From assembly GCA_021298155.1 (NCBI GenBank), contig JAJTEN010000007.1:54932-118931 (forward strand): a stretch of DNA of 64,000 nt, in the 5' to 3' direction. Origin of the DNA: Sphingobacteriales bacterium. GTDB lineage: Bacteria; Bacteroidota; Bacteroidia; UKL13-3. Positions 1-9,517 of this stretch are shown piece by piece. Within the stretch, counting starts at the first letter, position 1. Each line of letters starts with the position of its first letter. A program made the translations under genes and the position numbers. The notes under the pieces are model-generated. The model ran no database searches. It was not told the origin of the DNA and saw only the letters and a program-made list of their open reading frames with translations.

Positions 1-1837
1 GTGGAAAAACCACATCCAAGAGCAAGGTATTCAACTTGAAAATATTTGGGCAAATGCCACAAATTCAAAAAATGTATTTCTACAATTTAAAGTGCCAATG
101 CAACATCAATTTGAATATCAATTTGAATTAAATCCACTAATTGATTGCTTGCAAAATAAAGGAAAACAACAGATTCAATTTACTTATTTAGAAGCCAAAG
201 AGCCTAAACAAAATGAACTCATTATTACAGAAATCTATTATGATGAGCTGCGCAAGGGAAATTTTCCGCAAGAGGAGTTTATCGAGCTGTATAATAAGAC
301 TGAACACCCCATTAATTTATGTAATATGACACTTTCTGATGCAGCAGGTTCAGTAAAATTCCCTAATTATGTATTAGCCGCAAAAAGCTATTTAATTGTT
401 TGCCATAAGAATCATGCGGCAAATTTTAGTTTGTATGGAAGTACTCTTGGTATGAACAGTTGGCCAAGTTTAAACAGTAGCGATAAACTTCATTTGAGTG
501 ACTCAAATGGATTTCTATTACATCAGGTTCAATACACAGATTCTTGGTTAAAAAATACTGCTAAAATATATTCATGTAGCATTGAAATGATAGATATAAA
601 CAATCCTTGTGCAGGAGCAAACAATTGGCGAGCCAGTATACACCCAAATGGTGCTAGTTTAGGAAATAGAAATAGCGTATCTGTTAATAATCCAGATGTA
701 CATCCACCACAACTCATTAGAATATACGTGCCTCATTTAAATCAAATACAAGTAAGTTTTAGTGAGCATCTAGATAGTATTAGCTTATTAAATCCGCTTA
801 ACTTTAGTTTAAACCCAATTTTATATCCTAAAAATATATCTACAGATCCAAATAAGCGCAATACTATTTATGTAAACTATGATAAGTCATTACAAGAAGA
901 AACAGATTATGTAATGCAAATACCAAGCATACAAGATTGTGCTTTTAACACATCTGCTCCTATTCAATCGCTCAATTTTCAAATTCCAAGAGCACCTAAG
1001 CAAGGCGAGATAATAATTAATGAAGTATTGTTTAACCCAGAAAAAGACGCCTACGATTTTATAGAATTATACAATACTTCTCAGGCTCATTTAGATGTAA
1101 GCAAATTACAAATTTGTAAAATAAACAATCAGGGTATACTAGAGGAATGTGAACGCTTTGCTGAAGAAGGTATTCAACTTGCACCCAATCAATACATGGC
1201 TATTTCAGAGTTTCCTGCTTTGGCACAAAACAACGCTTATCCAATTCAAGTTTCAGATTGGATTAGTCATAAAATTCCTAGCATGAATGATGATTTTGGC
1301 ACAATCATTTTAGTTGATCAAACGCATAATATATTAGATTCTGTATACTATTCAGACCAAATGCACCTTTCCTTTTTCCACCATACAGAAGGTGTAAGTT
1401 TAGAAAAAATAAATCCATACATCACCAGATTTGAGGTTAATAATTGGATCTCTGCTGCTGAAACACAAAACTTCTCTACACCTTGTAAAAAGAATTCACA
1501 ATTCAAATTAAGTTCAGGCCAAAGTGGAAAATTTAGTTGCCCAAAAAGTTACTTCTCACCAGATGCTGATGGGCATGATGAATTATTAAGTTTCGAATAC
1601 CAAACGGGTGGTGGACACTGGGTGGCAGATTTATCTATACATACCAGTGAAGGAAAATTAGTAAAAGACATTTGTAAGTCGACCTTACTAGCCAATAGCG
1701 GCGAACTACATTGGGCAGGAGATACAAACACAGGCGAACGTGCACCAATAGGCAATTATATTGCACTATGGAATTGTTACAGTGATAAAGGCGAAACTGA
1801 ACAACATAAAATAGTCATTTCTTTATTGGCTAAATAG
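1..1837 (+). CDS. Lamin-tail domain surface protein, 5' truncated by the window edge
   Basis: The frame is open from base 2 with no stop, so the gene begins upstream; the first in-window methionine at 92 is probably internal. About 611 residues are visible. Counting from that methionine, a lamin-tail domain covers about residues 40-135 (ends in the FIELYNKTEHPINL pattern), an Ig-like strand region about 203-297, a second lamin-tail domain about 305-440 (INEVLFNP, FIELYNTS), and a FlgD-like beta-sandwich about 500-575 starting at FSPDADGHDE. The incomplete stretch before the first lamin-tail domain looks like another Ig-like unit. In Bacteroidota such proteins are secreted or surface adhesins, or sit beside nucleases; no nuclease domain is visible. 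No standard type IX sorting tail is evident. The stop overlaps the convergent lnt stop by 8 bases. Substrate or partner unknown. Confidence 0.8.
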   Translation, partial: WKNHIQEQGIQLENIWANATNSKNVFLQFKVPMQHQFEYQFELNPLIDCLQNKGKQQIQFTYLEAKEPKQNELIITEIYYDELRKGNFPQEEFIELYNKTEHPINLCNMTLSDAAGSVKFPNYVLAAKSYLIVCHKNHAANFSLYGSTLGMNSWPSLNSSDKLHLSDSNGFLLHQVQYTDSWLKNTAKIYSCSIEMIDINNPCAGANNWRASIHPNGASLGNRNSVSVNNPDVHPPQLIRIYVPHLNQIQVSFSEHLDSISLLNPLNFSLNPILYPKNISTDPNKRNTIYVNYDKSLQEETDYVMQIPSIQDCAFNTSAPIQSLNFQIPRAPKQGEIIINEVLFNPEKDAYDFIELYNTSQAHLDVSKLQICKINNQGILEECERFAEEGIQLAPNQYMAISEFPALAQNNAYPIQVSDWISHKIPSMNDDFGTIILVDQTHNILDSVYYSDQMHLSFFHHTEGVSLEKINPYITRFEVNNWISAAETQNFSTPCKKNSQFKLSSGQSGKFSCPKSYFSPDADGHDELLSFEYQTGGGHWVADLSIHTSEGKLVKDICKSTLLANSGELHWAGDTNTGERAPIGNYIALWNCYSDKGETEQHKIVISLLAK

Positions 1838-3437
1838 TTCCAGTTTTTCTTTTCAAAAACAAGGTAAAACTATCAGATATCGCAATGAAAAGAAAAATAT
1901 AGGAAAGCCAATCACCATATTTAGTATAAAAAGTTTGTTCTGTATAAACTGGAATTGCTTGTCTTAAAACAGTGTCTTCCCAATAGGCAGATTCTGCCAA
2001 AACACTCCCCTCTCTATCAATAAATCCACTAATACCAGTATTTGCTGTACGGGCAATTGCACGCCTATTTTCTATGGCACGTAATCTACTAAAATCAAAA
2101 TGTTGCCTGTAACCAGGTGTATTTCCCCACCAACCATCATTCGTCATAATACACAAAATATCGGCACCTTTTCTAACATAAGAGGCTATAAAATCTGGGA
2201 ATACACTCTCATAACAAATAATAGGTGCGATAGTAGTTTTATGATAACTATTAAACACCTTACTTTCCTTATCTTGAGCCAAACTACCTGCAGTGCCACC
2301 CATATCTATTGCGTAGCTTTCTAAAAATTTAAACAGCTGAGGATATGGCATTTTTTCAACACCTGGTACCAGTTTACTTTTATGATATATTTGAATACTA
2401 TCATATGAATTTATTTGTAAAGCGGCATTATACACTTCATAATAGGCATCTGCATTTTTAAATTTTCGGGCAGCAAAACCTCTTTTTTCAGTTGCACTAT
2501 ATTCATAGTAGGAGTCCATTCCTGCAACTATTACCAAATGTGGATACGCTTTTAAAAAGTCTTTTAGTTGAGCAATTAAAGGCTCTGCAGAAAGATTATT
2601 CTCTAGTAACATTCCTTGTAAAGCCGTTTCTGGCAAAACAACATATTGAACTTTTCCATCAATTTTTTGTTCAGCCAATTGCAGCATCTTGCTTAATTGA
2701 TCTACCTCATTTATCCCTCCAAATTTATCTGTATAAGGGTCAAAATTTGGTTGAACCAAAACCATGTCAATCTTTCTAGTACTTTGAGTAGACAAAGCAT
2801 TTAAAAGATAAAAAGATAAAAAAATGGGGGCAAGTAAATATAAAAAAACTTTGTTTAACAATTGCTGCTTGCGAATGGCAATTGGTAAATTTGGCCAATC
2901 TAATAAGAGTTTATCAATGGCAATATTAACAAGGATAATCCATAAAGAACCACCCAAAACGCCAGTAATCTCATACCATTGAGCCAACACAGGAATATAA
3001 CTAAAAACATTTCCTAAAATTAACCACGGAAAAGCAAGATCCCAATGAAATTGAAGATATTCAATGCTTAACCAACAAGCCGCAAAGAAGATATAATTGC
3101 TTTTCCTATTTAAACGGTTACGCCCATGAAAAAGTAAAAGGGGCAAAACCATGGGTAAACTATTAATAATAAATGCTGCTATTGCACCTCCTGCACTTGC
3201 ATTCCAAATCCACCATACACTCCCAATATTCCACAATAAAAAAGTTAACCAAGCATATACAAAAAGCCAAGCATACGAATTTTCTTCCTGCAAGCTAATT
3301 TTTCGTTCTAGCATAAACAGGGGTACAAAACCCATAAATATTAAGGGTAAAACATAGAATGGCTGGTAGGCCAAAATAAAAAATAGTGCAGAAAGTGCAC
3401 TTAATAATAAATAGTTTGCGTGTTTATTTCTTGCCAT
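1830..3437 (-). CDS. lnt: Apolipoprotein N-acyltransferase
   Basis: Transfers an acyl chain from phospholipid to the N-terminal cysteine of apolipoproteins in the inner membrane, the last step of lipoprotein maturation. The 535-residue protein has about six to seven N-terminal membrane helices (residues 8-215), a periplasmic nitrilase-fold domain (about 222-480) and a final helix. The Glu-Lys-Cys catalytic set is visible: Glu270 in VVLPETAL, Lys353 in YHKSKLVP and Cys408 in PIICYES. Length is slightly above the usual 510 or so. Its start lies 14 bases inside the end of rsmI, so the two are probably co-transcribed and translationally coupled. Confidence 0.95.
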   Translation of the reverse strand: MARNKHANYLLLSALSALFFILAYQPFYVLPLIFMGFVPLFMLERKISLQEENSYAWLFVYAWLTFLLWNIGSVWWIWNASAGGAIAAFIINSLPMVLPLLLFHGRNRLNRKSNYIFFAACWLSIEYLQFHWDLAFPWLILGNVFSYIPVLAQWYEITGVLGGSLWIILVNIAIDKLLLDWPNLPIAIRKQQLLNKVFLYLLAPIFLSFYLLNALSTQSTRKIDMVLVQPNFDPYTDKFGGINEVDQLSKMLQLAEQKIDGKVQYVVLPETALQGMLLENNLSAEPLIAQLKDFLKAYPHLVIVAGMDSYYEYSATEKRGFAARKFKNADAYYEVYNAALQINSYDSIQIYHKSKLVPGVEKMPYPQLFKFLESYAIDMGGTAGSLAQDKESKVFNSYHKTTIAPIICYESVFPDFIASYVRKGADILCIMTNDGWWGNTPGYRQHFDFSRLRAIENRRAIARTANTGISGFIDREGSVLAESAYWEDTVLRQAIPVYTEQTFYTKYGDWLSYIFLFIAISDSFTLFLKRKTGTI

Positions 3438-4104
3438 CTACTATCAAAACAAATTCACCCTTTACGGGGTGTGTAGTGTAATATGTTATTAATTCGGTTA
3501 AACTCCCATTTACGGTTTCTTCGTAAATTTTGGTCAGTTCTCTGCTCACACTAGCTTGTCTATCCGAACCCAAATATTCGCTTAATTGTTGTAGTGTTTT
3601 TAAAAGCCTGTGTGGACTCTCATAAAAAACCATGGTATATTCAATTGCTACCAAATTTTTTAAAGCGGTTTGGCGGCCCTTTTTCTCGGGTAAAAATCCA
3701 AGAAAAATAAACGCGTCAGAAGCCAATCCGCTTTTTACCAATGCTGGAACAAAAGCTGTAGCACCAGGCAAGCATTCAACACCAATATTATTTTGAAGAC
3801 AAGCACGCACTAATAAAAATCCGGGATCACTAATTGCAGGTGTACCTGCATCACTCACCAAAGCCAATAATTTACCAGTATTTAATTCCTTTAAAAGGTG
3901 TTCTATTTGTTTATGTTCATTGTGTGCATGATAACTCCACAATGGCTTACTAATTTGGTAGTGCTTTAATAATTTACCTGTTTGCCTGGTGTCTTCGGCT
4001 AAAATTGCATCTGCCTCTTGCAATATTTTCAAACCCCTTAAAGTAATATCTTCCATATTTCCAATGGGAGTTGGCACTAAAATTAATTTTCCTTGCTGGG
4101 TCAT
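3424..4104 (-). CDS. rsmI: 16S rRNA 2'-O-methyltransferase RsmI
   Basis: Uses S-adenosylmethionine to methylate the ribose of C1402 in 16S rRNA, at the decoding centre. Family motifs are clear: VPTPIGN at residues 10-16, LAEDTR at 35-40, and SDAGTPAISDPG at 84-95, which forms the cofactor loop of the tetrapyrrole-methylase fold. At 226 residues it is the short form common in Bacteroidota, lacking the extra C-terminal region of the Escherichia coli protein. It is the first gene of an overlapping pair with lnt. Confidence 0.95.
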   Translation of the reverse strand: MTQQGKLILVPTPIGNMEDITLRGLKILQEADAILAEDTRQTGKLLKHYQISKPLWSYHAHNEHKQIEHLLKELNTGKLLALVSDAGTPAISDPGFLLVRACLQNNIGVECLPGATAFVPALVKSGLASDAFIFLGFLPEKKGRQTALKNLVAIEYTMVFYESPHRLLKTLQQLSEYLGSDRQASVSRELTKIYEETVNGSLTELITYYTTHPVKGEFVLIVDGKK

Positions 4105-4198
4105 TGTGCATACAAATTAACAAACCTTCCTGCTTATTTTGGCATTTATTTGAGTAAAATAAAAATTAAATCCCTTAATTTGATGTTAATTTGAAACT

Positions 4199-4975
4199 AT
4201 GAGATACCTATTAAACCGCGTTAAAGTATACTCCATTTATTTTTTTGAGTATATAAAACACAGAGAATGGGCTGCTATTGCCAACGCTTTTCTATACATG
4301 TTTACCAAGAAATCATATGCCAATGGAAAGCAAATGAACAGCAGCATGGGTGTATTTGCAACGAGAAAAGGAACTTTAGATTTTCAATACATCAACTATG
4401 CTTATGAAATTGAAATTAAACATTTTATAGAACAGCATCATTTTGAAGTATTCCTAGATATTGGAGCATGCTTGGGTGAATATTGTATTTGGCTGGGTAA
4501 CAAAGGGTATACTTGTCTAGCGTTTGAGCCAGTAAAAGAAAGCTATCATATGGTATTACAAAATATTGCCTTAAATCAATTAGCAGATAAAGTAAGCGCG
4601 TTCAATTTCGGTTTGGGTAGCGCTAATACCATTGCCCATTTCGAAATAAATGAGACCAACCCTGGTGCAAATAAAAGAGTTAATACACCTACCAATGAAA
4701 CCCTTACGTTTCAAATTAAAGTGTTAGATGAGGTTTTTGGTAATTTTGGACTATCACCTGAAACGAAACTCCTAGTTAAAATTGATGTAGAAGGTATGGA
4801 AGTGGAAATGATAAAAGGTGCTTCAAAATTTCTTCAATACTTTGACAACATTACATTAATAATTGAGGAAAAATTGAGCGGCGAATCTTTAATTAGAGAT
4901 GCCTTAAATGAAATTTGCAACTTTGAATACGGGCAAGTAGATAGTTACAATATATACGCCAAAAAAATTGCTTAA
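4199..4975 (+). CDS. FkbM-family SAM-dependent methyltransferase
   Basis: A class I methyltransferase of 258 residues. The cofactor motif is FLDIGACLGEY (about residues 85-95), followed by FEPVKESY and the FkbM signature KIDVEGMEVEMIKGA near the C-terminus. FkbM relatives O-methylate polyketides, glycans or glycolipids; the substrate here cannot be told. The N-terminal 80 residues contain several aromatic residues but no clear signal peptide. The start at 4199 follows a 9-base direct repeat (TTAATTTGA at 4175-4183 and 4186-4194) that probably belongs to its control region. It stands alone between rsmI and the convergent DedA gene, with which it shares a TTAA that serves as both stop codons. 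Confidence 0.8.
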   Translation: MRYLLNRVKVYSIYFFEYIKHREWAAIANAFLYMFTKKSYANGKQMNSSMGVFATRKGTLDFQYINYAYEIEIKHFIEQHHFEVFLDIGACLGEYCIWLGNKGYTCLAFEPVKESYHMVLQNIALNQLADKVSAFNFGLGSANTIAHFEINETNPGANKRVNTPTNETLTFQIKVLDEVFGNFGLSPETKLLVKIDVEGMEVEMIKGASKFLQYFDNITLIIEEKLSGESLIRDALNEICNFEYGQVDSYNIYAKKIA

Positions 4976-5610
4976 GAATCAGATAAACCTTCTTCTTTTT
5001 TGCGTTTTCTTTCTCTTTGTATCGTATTATAAATTGGAATAGATGTAACAACAATAAACACTATTACTACATAATTTAAATAATCTAGTGCATTTGGCAC
5101 CAATTCTCCTACAAAGTAACCTCCAGTAACAATAATCAGAGGCCACAACACAGCACCAAGTAAATTAAAAAAGAAAAATACGAGGGGTTGCACCTTTACT
5201 ACACCAGCTAAAATAGGTGCAAATGTTCTTACAATGGGCAAAAATCTGCCCAATACCAGTGCCAATCCGCCGTATTTTTTATAAAAAGCTTCGGCCATGC
5301 TAATGTATTTTTTCTTAAAAAAGAGCGAATCTTTGCGTTTATACAGTGCCTCACCCGTTCTAAAACCAAACCAATAGCCAGCATAATAACCCACAAATGC
5401 TGCAATACCAATATATAAAATTAAATAGCTAAGCTCTACATCTAAAACACCCATAAAGCAAAGCAATCCGGCTGTAAAAAGCAATGAATCTCCCGGCAAA
5501 AACAATCCAAAAATCACCCCATTTTCGAGAAAAATAATCAAGATCAGTAAAAATAATCCACCAAATCTAATGAGCTCTTCCGGCTTAAATAAATCCCAAA
5601 TGCTATCCAA
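4972..5610 (-). CDS. DedA-family membrane protein (VTT domain)
   Basis: An inner-membrane protein of 212 residues with about five hydrophobic segments. The family motifs LPGDSLLFTAG (early) and GRFLPIVRTFAPILAG (middle) are present. DedA/VTT proteins act as lipid flippases or in proton-dependent membrane homeostasis, and recent work links some to undecaprenyl-phosphate or phospholipid translocation; which lipid this one handles cannot be read from sequence. The short C-terminal tail is strongly basic and charged. Monocistronic as far as can be seen, since purE upstream is 84 bases away on the same strand. Confidence 0.88.
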   Translation of the reverse strand: MDSIWDLFKPEELIRFGGLFLLILIIFLENGVIFGLFLPGDSLLFTAGLLCFMGVLDVELSYLILYIGIAAFVGYYAGYWFGFRTGEALYKRKDSLFFKKKYISMAEAFYKKYGGLALVLGRFLPIVRTFAPILAGVVKVQPLVFFFFNLLGAVLWPLIIVTGGYFVGELVPNALDYLNYVVIVFIVVTSIPIYNTIQRERKRKKEEGLSDS

Positions 5611-5694
5611 ATTTTTGCTATTATTAGGTTACAAATTAGCACCATTTGCTAGAATAAACAAACCTTATAAAAATATTTTACAAGGATTAATGTC

Positions 5695-6213
5695 TTATAC
5701 ATTTCTAAATCCAATATTGGTTCGGCCTTGCTCTACCTTTTCTGCCTTTACCAAAACTTCAGCTTTCATTGTATCTTTATACTTTTGCATGGCTTCAGCC
5801 AACTTTAAATCTTGTAGCGACAATATCTGAACAGCCAACAATCCGGCATTCTTGGCATTATTAATTGCTACAGTTGCAACAGGCACTCCACCTGGCATTT
5901 GAACAATAGACAACAAAGAATCTAGTCCATCCATTGTTTTAAGTTTAACTGGCACCCCAATTACCGGTAAGGTACTTATAGATGCAACCATTCCAGGTAA
6001 ATGCGCAGCACCGCCTGCACCAGCTATAATTACTTGTAATCCACGTTCTCTAGCCTCTTTGGCATAGGTAAACATTCTTTCGGGTGTACGGTGGGCAGAA
6101 ACTACCGTAATTTCATATGCAATGCCAAAATCTTCCATCACTTTGGCAGCATCTTTCATTACATCAAGGTCACTGTCTGAACCCATTATGATTCCAACTT
6201 TTTTATCCGACAT
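5695..6213 (-). CDS. purE: N5-carboxyaminoimidazole ribonucleotide mutase, class I PurE
   Basis: Converts N5-CAIR to CAIR in purine synthesis. The 172-residue length is typical of class I. Signature motifs are GSDSDLDVM (about 11-19), SAHRTPER (about 39-46) with the catalytic histidine, and [12 protein letters not shown]. The partner purK is not next to it. The gene begins 16 bases past the terminator hairpin of the upstream small gene, so its promoter must lie inside or beyond that gene, or expression depends on read-through. Confidence 0.95.
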   Translation of the reverse strand: MSDKKVGIIMGSDSDLDVMKDAAKVMEDFGIAYEITVVSAHRTPERMFTYAKEARERGLQVIIAGAGGAAHLPGMVASISTLPVIGVPVKLKTMDGLDSLLSIVQMPGGVPVATVAINNAKNAGLLAVQILSLQDLKLAEAMQKYKDTMKAEVLVKAEKVEQGRTNIGFRNV

Positions 6214-6228
6214 ACTATGGTTTTTTAT

Positions 6229-6258
6229 AAAAAAAGCCCGTATTAGGGCTTTTTTATT
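6229..6258 (-). terminator. Rho-independent terminator of the small acidic-protein gene
   Basis: An inverted repeat AAAAAAGCCC / GGGCTTTTTT with a 6-base loop lies just past the stop of the minus-strand gene at 6259. Read on the minus strand the second arm runs into a T tract. Placement directly after one gene and before purE fits termination between the two. Confidence 0.8.
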
Positions 6259-6603
6259 TTATGCATCTAATTCTTCAGCTTCTTCTATCTCAGGCTCTAT
6301 GCCTTCCATTAGATTTCTAATTTCTTGTAACTCTTCACGGTTGTATTTATTAGCATGATCTGCCAATAAATCTAGTAAATAAGCTAAGTTTTCTTTCCCA
6401 TCAGATTCTTCTAAAAACAGAAAAGTATAATCACCATTTGCTTCAATATCTTCATAGGCTAACCTAATCATACGCACATAGCCTGGCTCTTTCAGGTTTG
6501 CTTTAAAAAACTCACGCAATTCCTTAAGTTGGCTGATTACTTTGTCTGCATCCATCCCGCCTTGGTTCAGTTCTGCTTTGATTTTATCAATTATCTGCTT
6601 CAT
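6259..6603 (-). CDS. Small acidic protein of unknown function
   Basis: A 114-residue protein that I do not recognise beyond a likely conserved Bacteroidota family. The start is set at 6603 (MKQIIDKIK); the frame is open further upstream, but that part would lie within the promoter. The protein looks all-alpha and soluble, with no signal peptide or membrane segment, and ends in a glutamate-rich tail (EPEIEEAEELDA). Charged helices at about residues 20-35 and 75-95 could mediate protein contacts. It has its own terminator and a promoter candidate flanked by an inverted repeat, so it is probably a separately regulated unit. Confidence 0.65.
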   Translation of the reverse strand: MKQIIDKIKAELNQGGMDADKVISQLKELREFFKANLKEPGYVRMIRLAYEDIEANGDYTFLFLEESDGKENLAYLLDLLADHANKYNREELQEIRNLMEGIEPEIEEAEELDA

Positions 6604-6611
6604 GTTATTTA

Positions 6612-6645
6612 TTTGTGGCACAAAATTAAATTTTTTAGCCACAAA
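6612..6645 (-). promoter_or_regulatory. Promoter -7 box flanked by an 8-base inverted repeat
   Basis: On the minus strand TAATTTTG (6628-6621) matches the Bacteroidota -7 consensus TAnnTTTG, 18 bases before the start at 6603. It sits between perfect inverted arms TTTGTGGC (6612-6619) and GCCACAAA (6638-6645), 18 bases apart. Arms that bracket the -7 element are typical of an operator. No well-placed TTG was found at 18-19 bases spacing. Confidence 0.4.
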
Positions 6646-6811
6646 ACATATTTTTAATCTCAATTAATCAAACGTAAATTGGCAATTGTTGAATTTTTCC
6701 TGAATATTTCTATGATTTTAAATGAATAAGGGCTCTAAATCATCTAAATAATTGAAAAATTCTTGCCATAAAAACTTGCACATTAAAACTATCGATCGAA
6801 TAACCTAAACC

Positions 6812-8617
6812 TTAAATAGGCTGTTTTTCGCTCCATTCTTTCATCAACTCCTTGTATTTATTCAAAAAAGTGCTTTTGGAGATAAATCCTAAATATTTCT
6901 CTTTATCAAGCACAGGTATATAAAATACCTCCGGATATTCTTCATATTGATGCATTAAATCAGACAATGTATCATTAATATCGGCAGTAATAATATCCTG
7001 AACCAATATTTCTGAAACTTTAACCTTATCATATAAATCTTGCTTAAAAATATATGCACGCAAGTGACCCATAGTAAGTAATCCAATAAAATTTCCATTT
7101 CGTTTTACCACCGGAAACACATTTCTTCTGGTTCCAGAAACTACCTCCGTAACCTTACGCAAAGAATCATCTGGCCTAAAGCTAGGAAAGTCTGTCTCCA
7201 TAATAGATCGAACAGAAAGCTCATTCAACACCTCTAGTTCAGGAGCCTTTTGCAATAAACCATTACTGGCCAATTTTTTGGTGTAAATGCTATTTGGTTC
7301 GATAAGTCTGGTAACAAAAAAACTCCCCGCAGATACAATCATTAAGGGTACAAATAAGGTATACCCGCCTGCAGCCTCTGCTATCATAAATATACCGGTT
7401 AATGGCGCACTTAAAACACCACTCAAAATACCAGCCATACCTATTACTACAAAATTCAATTCGTTGAGTTCTGCTAAGCCCGAAAGGTTTACCAAGCGCG
7501 AAAAAAATAATCCCAACAGGGCTCCAATAAATAAAGAAGGTGCAAATATTCCTCCATTACCACCAGAACTTACAGTTAATGCAGCTGCAATTGGTTTAAG
7601 CAGCAATGTAATACATACAAAAGATAAGAAAACCATATTGTAGCCAAAACTACTTTGCAATGCAATATCTTTCATGAATCCATCGAAGGTTCCATTTAAA
7701 ATTTGATTGATTACAAAATATCCCTCACCATACAATAAGGGGGAAAACAGAATTAACCCACCCACAATAAATCCTTGAAATATGGCAATTAAAAACTTTT
7801 GATGCCGATTGTTAAATTTATTTTCTATGCCATATATCACCCATATGGTGTATACAGAGATGAGTCCACAAACCACCGCAAATAAAGCATAAAAAGGTAC
7901 AGAGGCAGGCTCCCATGGCTTAGCAGTAAACACTATTAATTGCCCCTGATAAAAAATATTGCTAATAACAGCTGCCGTTGCCGAGGCAATCAATAATGGT
8001 ACAAATGCAGAAATATTTACCCGCCTCAACAATACTTCTAATGCAAAAATTACTCCGCCAATGGGTGTATTAAAAATAGCAGAAATGCCTGCCGAAGCCC
8101 CACAAGCCAGGAGAAGATTTCTATCACTATCGCTTAAAAATAAACGCTTAGCTAAGTTTGAACCAATGGCTGAACCGGTAATAGCAATAGGCGCTTCAAC
8201 CCCAACAGATCCGCCTAAACTTACGGTAAAGGCACTGCTAACCATATGCGCATAGGTGTGATGCTCGGCTATATTACCCTTTTTATAATTAATTCGGTAA
8301 ATAATGCTAGCCAATCCTTTTTCAAAATGTTTCAATCCAAAAACATACCGCACAAAAACCAAAGACAATACAATGCCAATTACCGGGTAAACAAGATATT
8401 GATAGCGAAGCTCTAAAAAGCGCTTATTTACCAATACAGATTCTAGCCAATGAATGCCTGCCTTTAAAATAATCGCTGCAAAAGCCACAACAATGGCCAC
8501 AAGGATGCTAGCAATAATTAAAAAGCTTTGATTACTAATATATTTGTTCCTTTGTTTAAAGATTTTATAAACAGGATACTTCAGCAAGAATCGAATGTAT
8601 TTAATTTGCTGACTCAT
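6812..8617 (-). CDS. ClC-family chloride channel/transporter with CBS pair
   Basis: A 601-residue voltage-gated-chloride-channel-family protein. The membrane domain covers about residues 25-440, with the selectivity segment GGSVGVEAPIAITGSAIGS near 135 and the later GGNGGIFAPSLFIGALLG and LSAPLTGIFMIAE segments. Two CBS motifs (about 465-590) form a cytoplasmic nucleotide-sensing module. ClC proteins are either chloride channels or Cl-/H+ exchangers; the glutamate of GVEAP is the gating glutamate, present here. The C-terminus after the second CBS is short. It is divergent from menA with only 12 bases between start codons, so each promoter must lie inside the other gene. Confidence 0.9.
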   Translation of the reverse strand: MSQQIKYIRFLLKYPVYKIFKQRNKYISNQSFLIIASILVAIVVAFAAIILKAGIHWLESVLVNKRFLELRYQYLVYPVIGIVLSLVFVRYVFGLKHFEKGLASIIYRINYKKGNIAEHHTYAHMVSSAFTVSLGGSVGVEAPIAITGSAIGSNLAKRLFLSDSDRNLLLACGASAGISAIFNTPIGGVIFALEVLLRRVNISAFVPLLIASATAAVISNIFYQGQLIVFTAKPWEPASVPFYALFAVVCGLISVYTIWVIYGIENKFNNRHQKFLIAIFQGFIVGGLILFSPLLYGEGYFVINQILNGTFDGFMKDIALQSSFGYNMVFLSFVCITLLLKPIAAALTVSSGGNGGIFAPSLFIGALLGLFFSRLVNLSGLAELNELNFVVIGMAGILSGVLSAPLTGIFMIAEAAGGYTLFVPLMIVSAGSFFVTRLIEPNSIYTKKLASNGLLQKAPELEVLNELSVRSIMETDFPSFRPDDSLRKVTEVVSGTRRNVFPVVKRNGNFIGLLTMGHLRAYIFKQDLYDKVKVSEILVQDIITADINDTLSDLMHQYEEYPEVFYIPVLDKEKYLGFISKSTFLNKYKELMKEWSEKQPI

Positions 8618-8629
8618 GAGGCAAACATA

Positions 8630-9517
8630 ATGAAAATTTCTTATTGGATTAAAGCAGCGCGTTTACGCACATTATTTCTCTCTTTATCATGCATTTGGGC
8701 AGGTATACTCTCGGTTCAAACCGTACAAAAAATAGATCCGTTGATTAGTATCTTTACTTTCTTAACGGCATTATTCCTGCAAATACTATCAAACTTTGCC
8801 AACGATTATGGAGACAGTGTGCACGGAGCCGACAATAAGCAGAGAAAAGGCCCAAGCAGGTCGGTTCAAGCAGGATTTATTAGTGCCGAGCAAATGAAAA
8901 TGGCAATGCTTCTTTTTGCTGGCTTGGCGCTTATTTCTGGTTTGTTCTTACTCTACTTGGCCAAACCCATTATTGGATTAGCGGCTTTCCTGGCGCTACT
9001 AGGAATTGGAATTATTGCTATAATAGCTGCAATTGCATACACAAATGGGAAAAGACCATATGGATATGCCGGACTCGGAGATATAAGTGTTTTTATTTTC
9101 TTTGGGGTTGTGGCTGTGCTCGGAACGCAATATTTGCAAACTGCACAAATAAATGTTATTTCCTTTGAACTGGCTGTAGCCTATGGCTTACTTTCTGTTG
9201 GTGTCTTAAACTTAAACAACATGCGCGATATTAGCTCAGATAGTGTTGCAGGCAAAAAAAGCATTCCAGTTAGAATTGGATTAATTAACGCAAAAATTTA
9301 CCACAATACGTTATTAATTCTTGCCCTGATCAGCTTTATCTTAGTTGCTTATCAATTGAAGTTAACAGCATGGGTTATTCCGGTATTTTCAACCATCATT
9401 GGACTAAACCTATTCATGGCAATAAAAGCTAAGGAAGAATTAGATTTTGATCCATTGCTCAAGTGGTTGTCTTTAAGTACGCTGTTGTTGAGTTTTATTT
9501 TATTTTTGGCGCTATGA
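8630..9517 (+). CDS. menA: 1,4-dihydroxy-2-naphthoate polyprenyltransferase
   Basis: Attaches the isoprenoid tail to DHNA, the membrane step of menaquinone synthesis. The start is placed at 8630 (MKISYWIKAARLRTL); the frame is open further upstream into the divergent gene. The 295-residue UbiA-type protein has about eight to nine helices. The first prenyl-diphosphate site is FANDYGDSVHGAD (about residue 60), and the second aspartate region is NNMRDISSD (about 195). The stop overlaps the menC start as ATGA, so the two are translationally coupled. Confidence 0.92.
   Translation: MKISYWIKAARLRTLFLSLSCIWAGILSVQTVQKIDPLISIFTFLTALFLQILSNFANDYGDSVHGADNKQRKGPSRSVQAGFISAEQMKMAMLLFAGLALISGLFLLYLAKPIIGLAAFLALLGIGIIAIIAAIAYTNGKRPYGYAGLGDISVFIFFGVVAVLGTQYLQTAQINVISFELAVAYGLLSVGVLNLNNMRDISSDSVAGKKSIPVRIGLINAKIYHNTLLILALISFILVAYQLKLTAWVIPVFSTIIGLNLFMAIKAKEELDFDPLLKWLSLSTLLLSFILFLAL

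Noticed and set aside
5570..5830. Plus-strand open frame bridging the DedA and purE genes
   Set aside because: It overlaps both conserved genes in antisense and its translation has no recognisable pattern.
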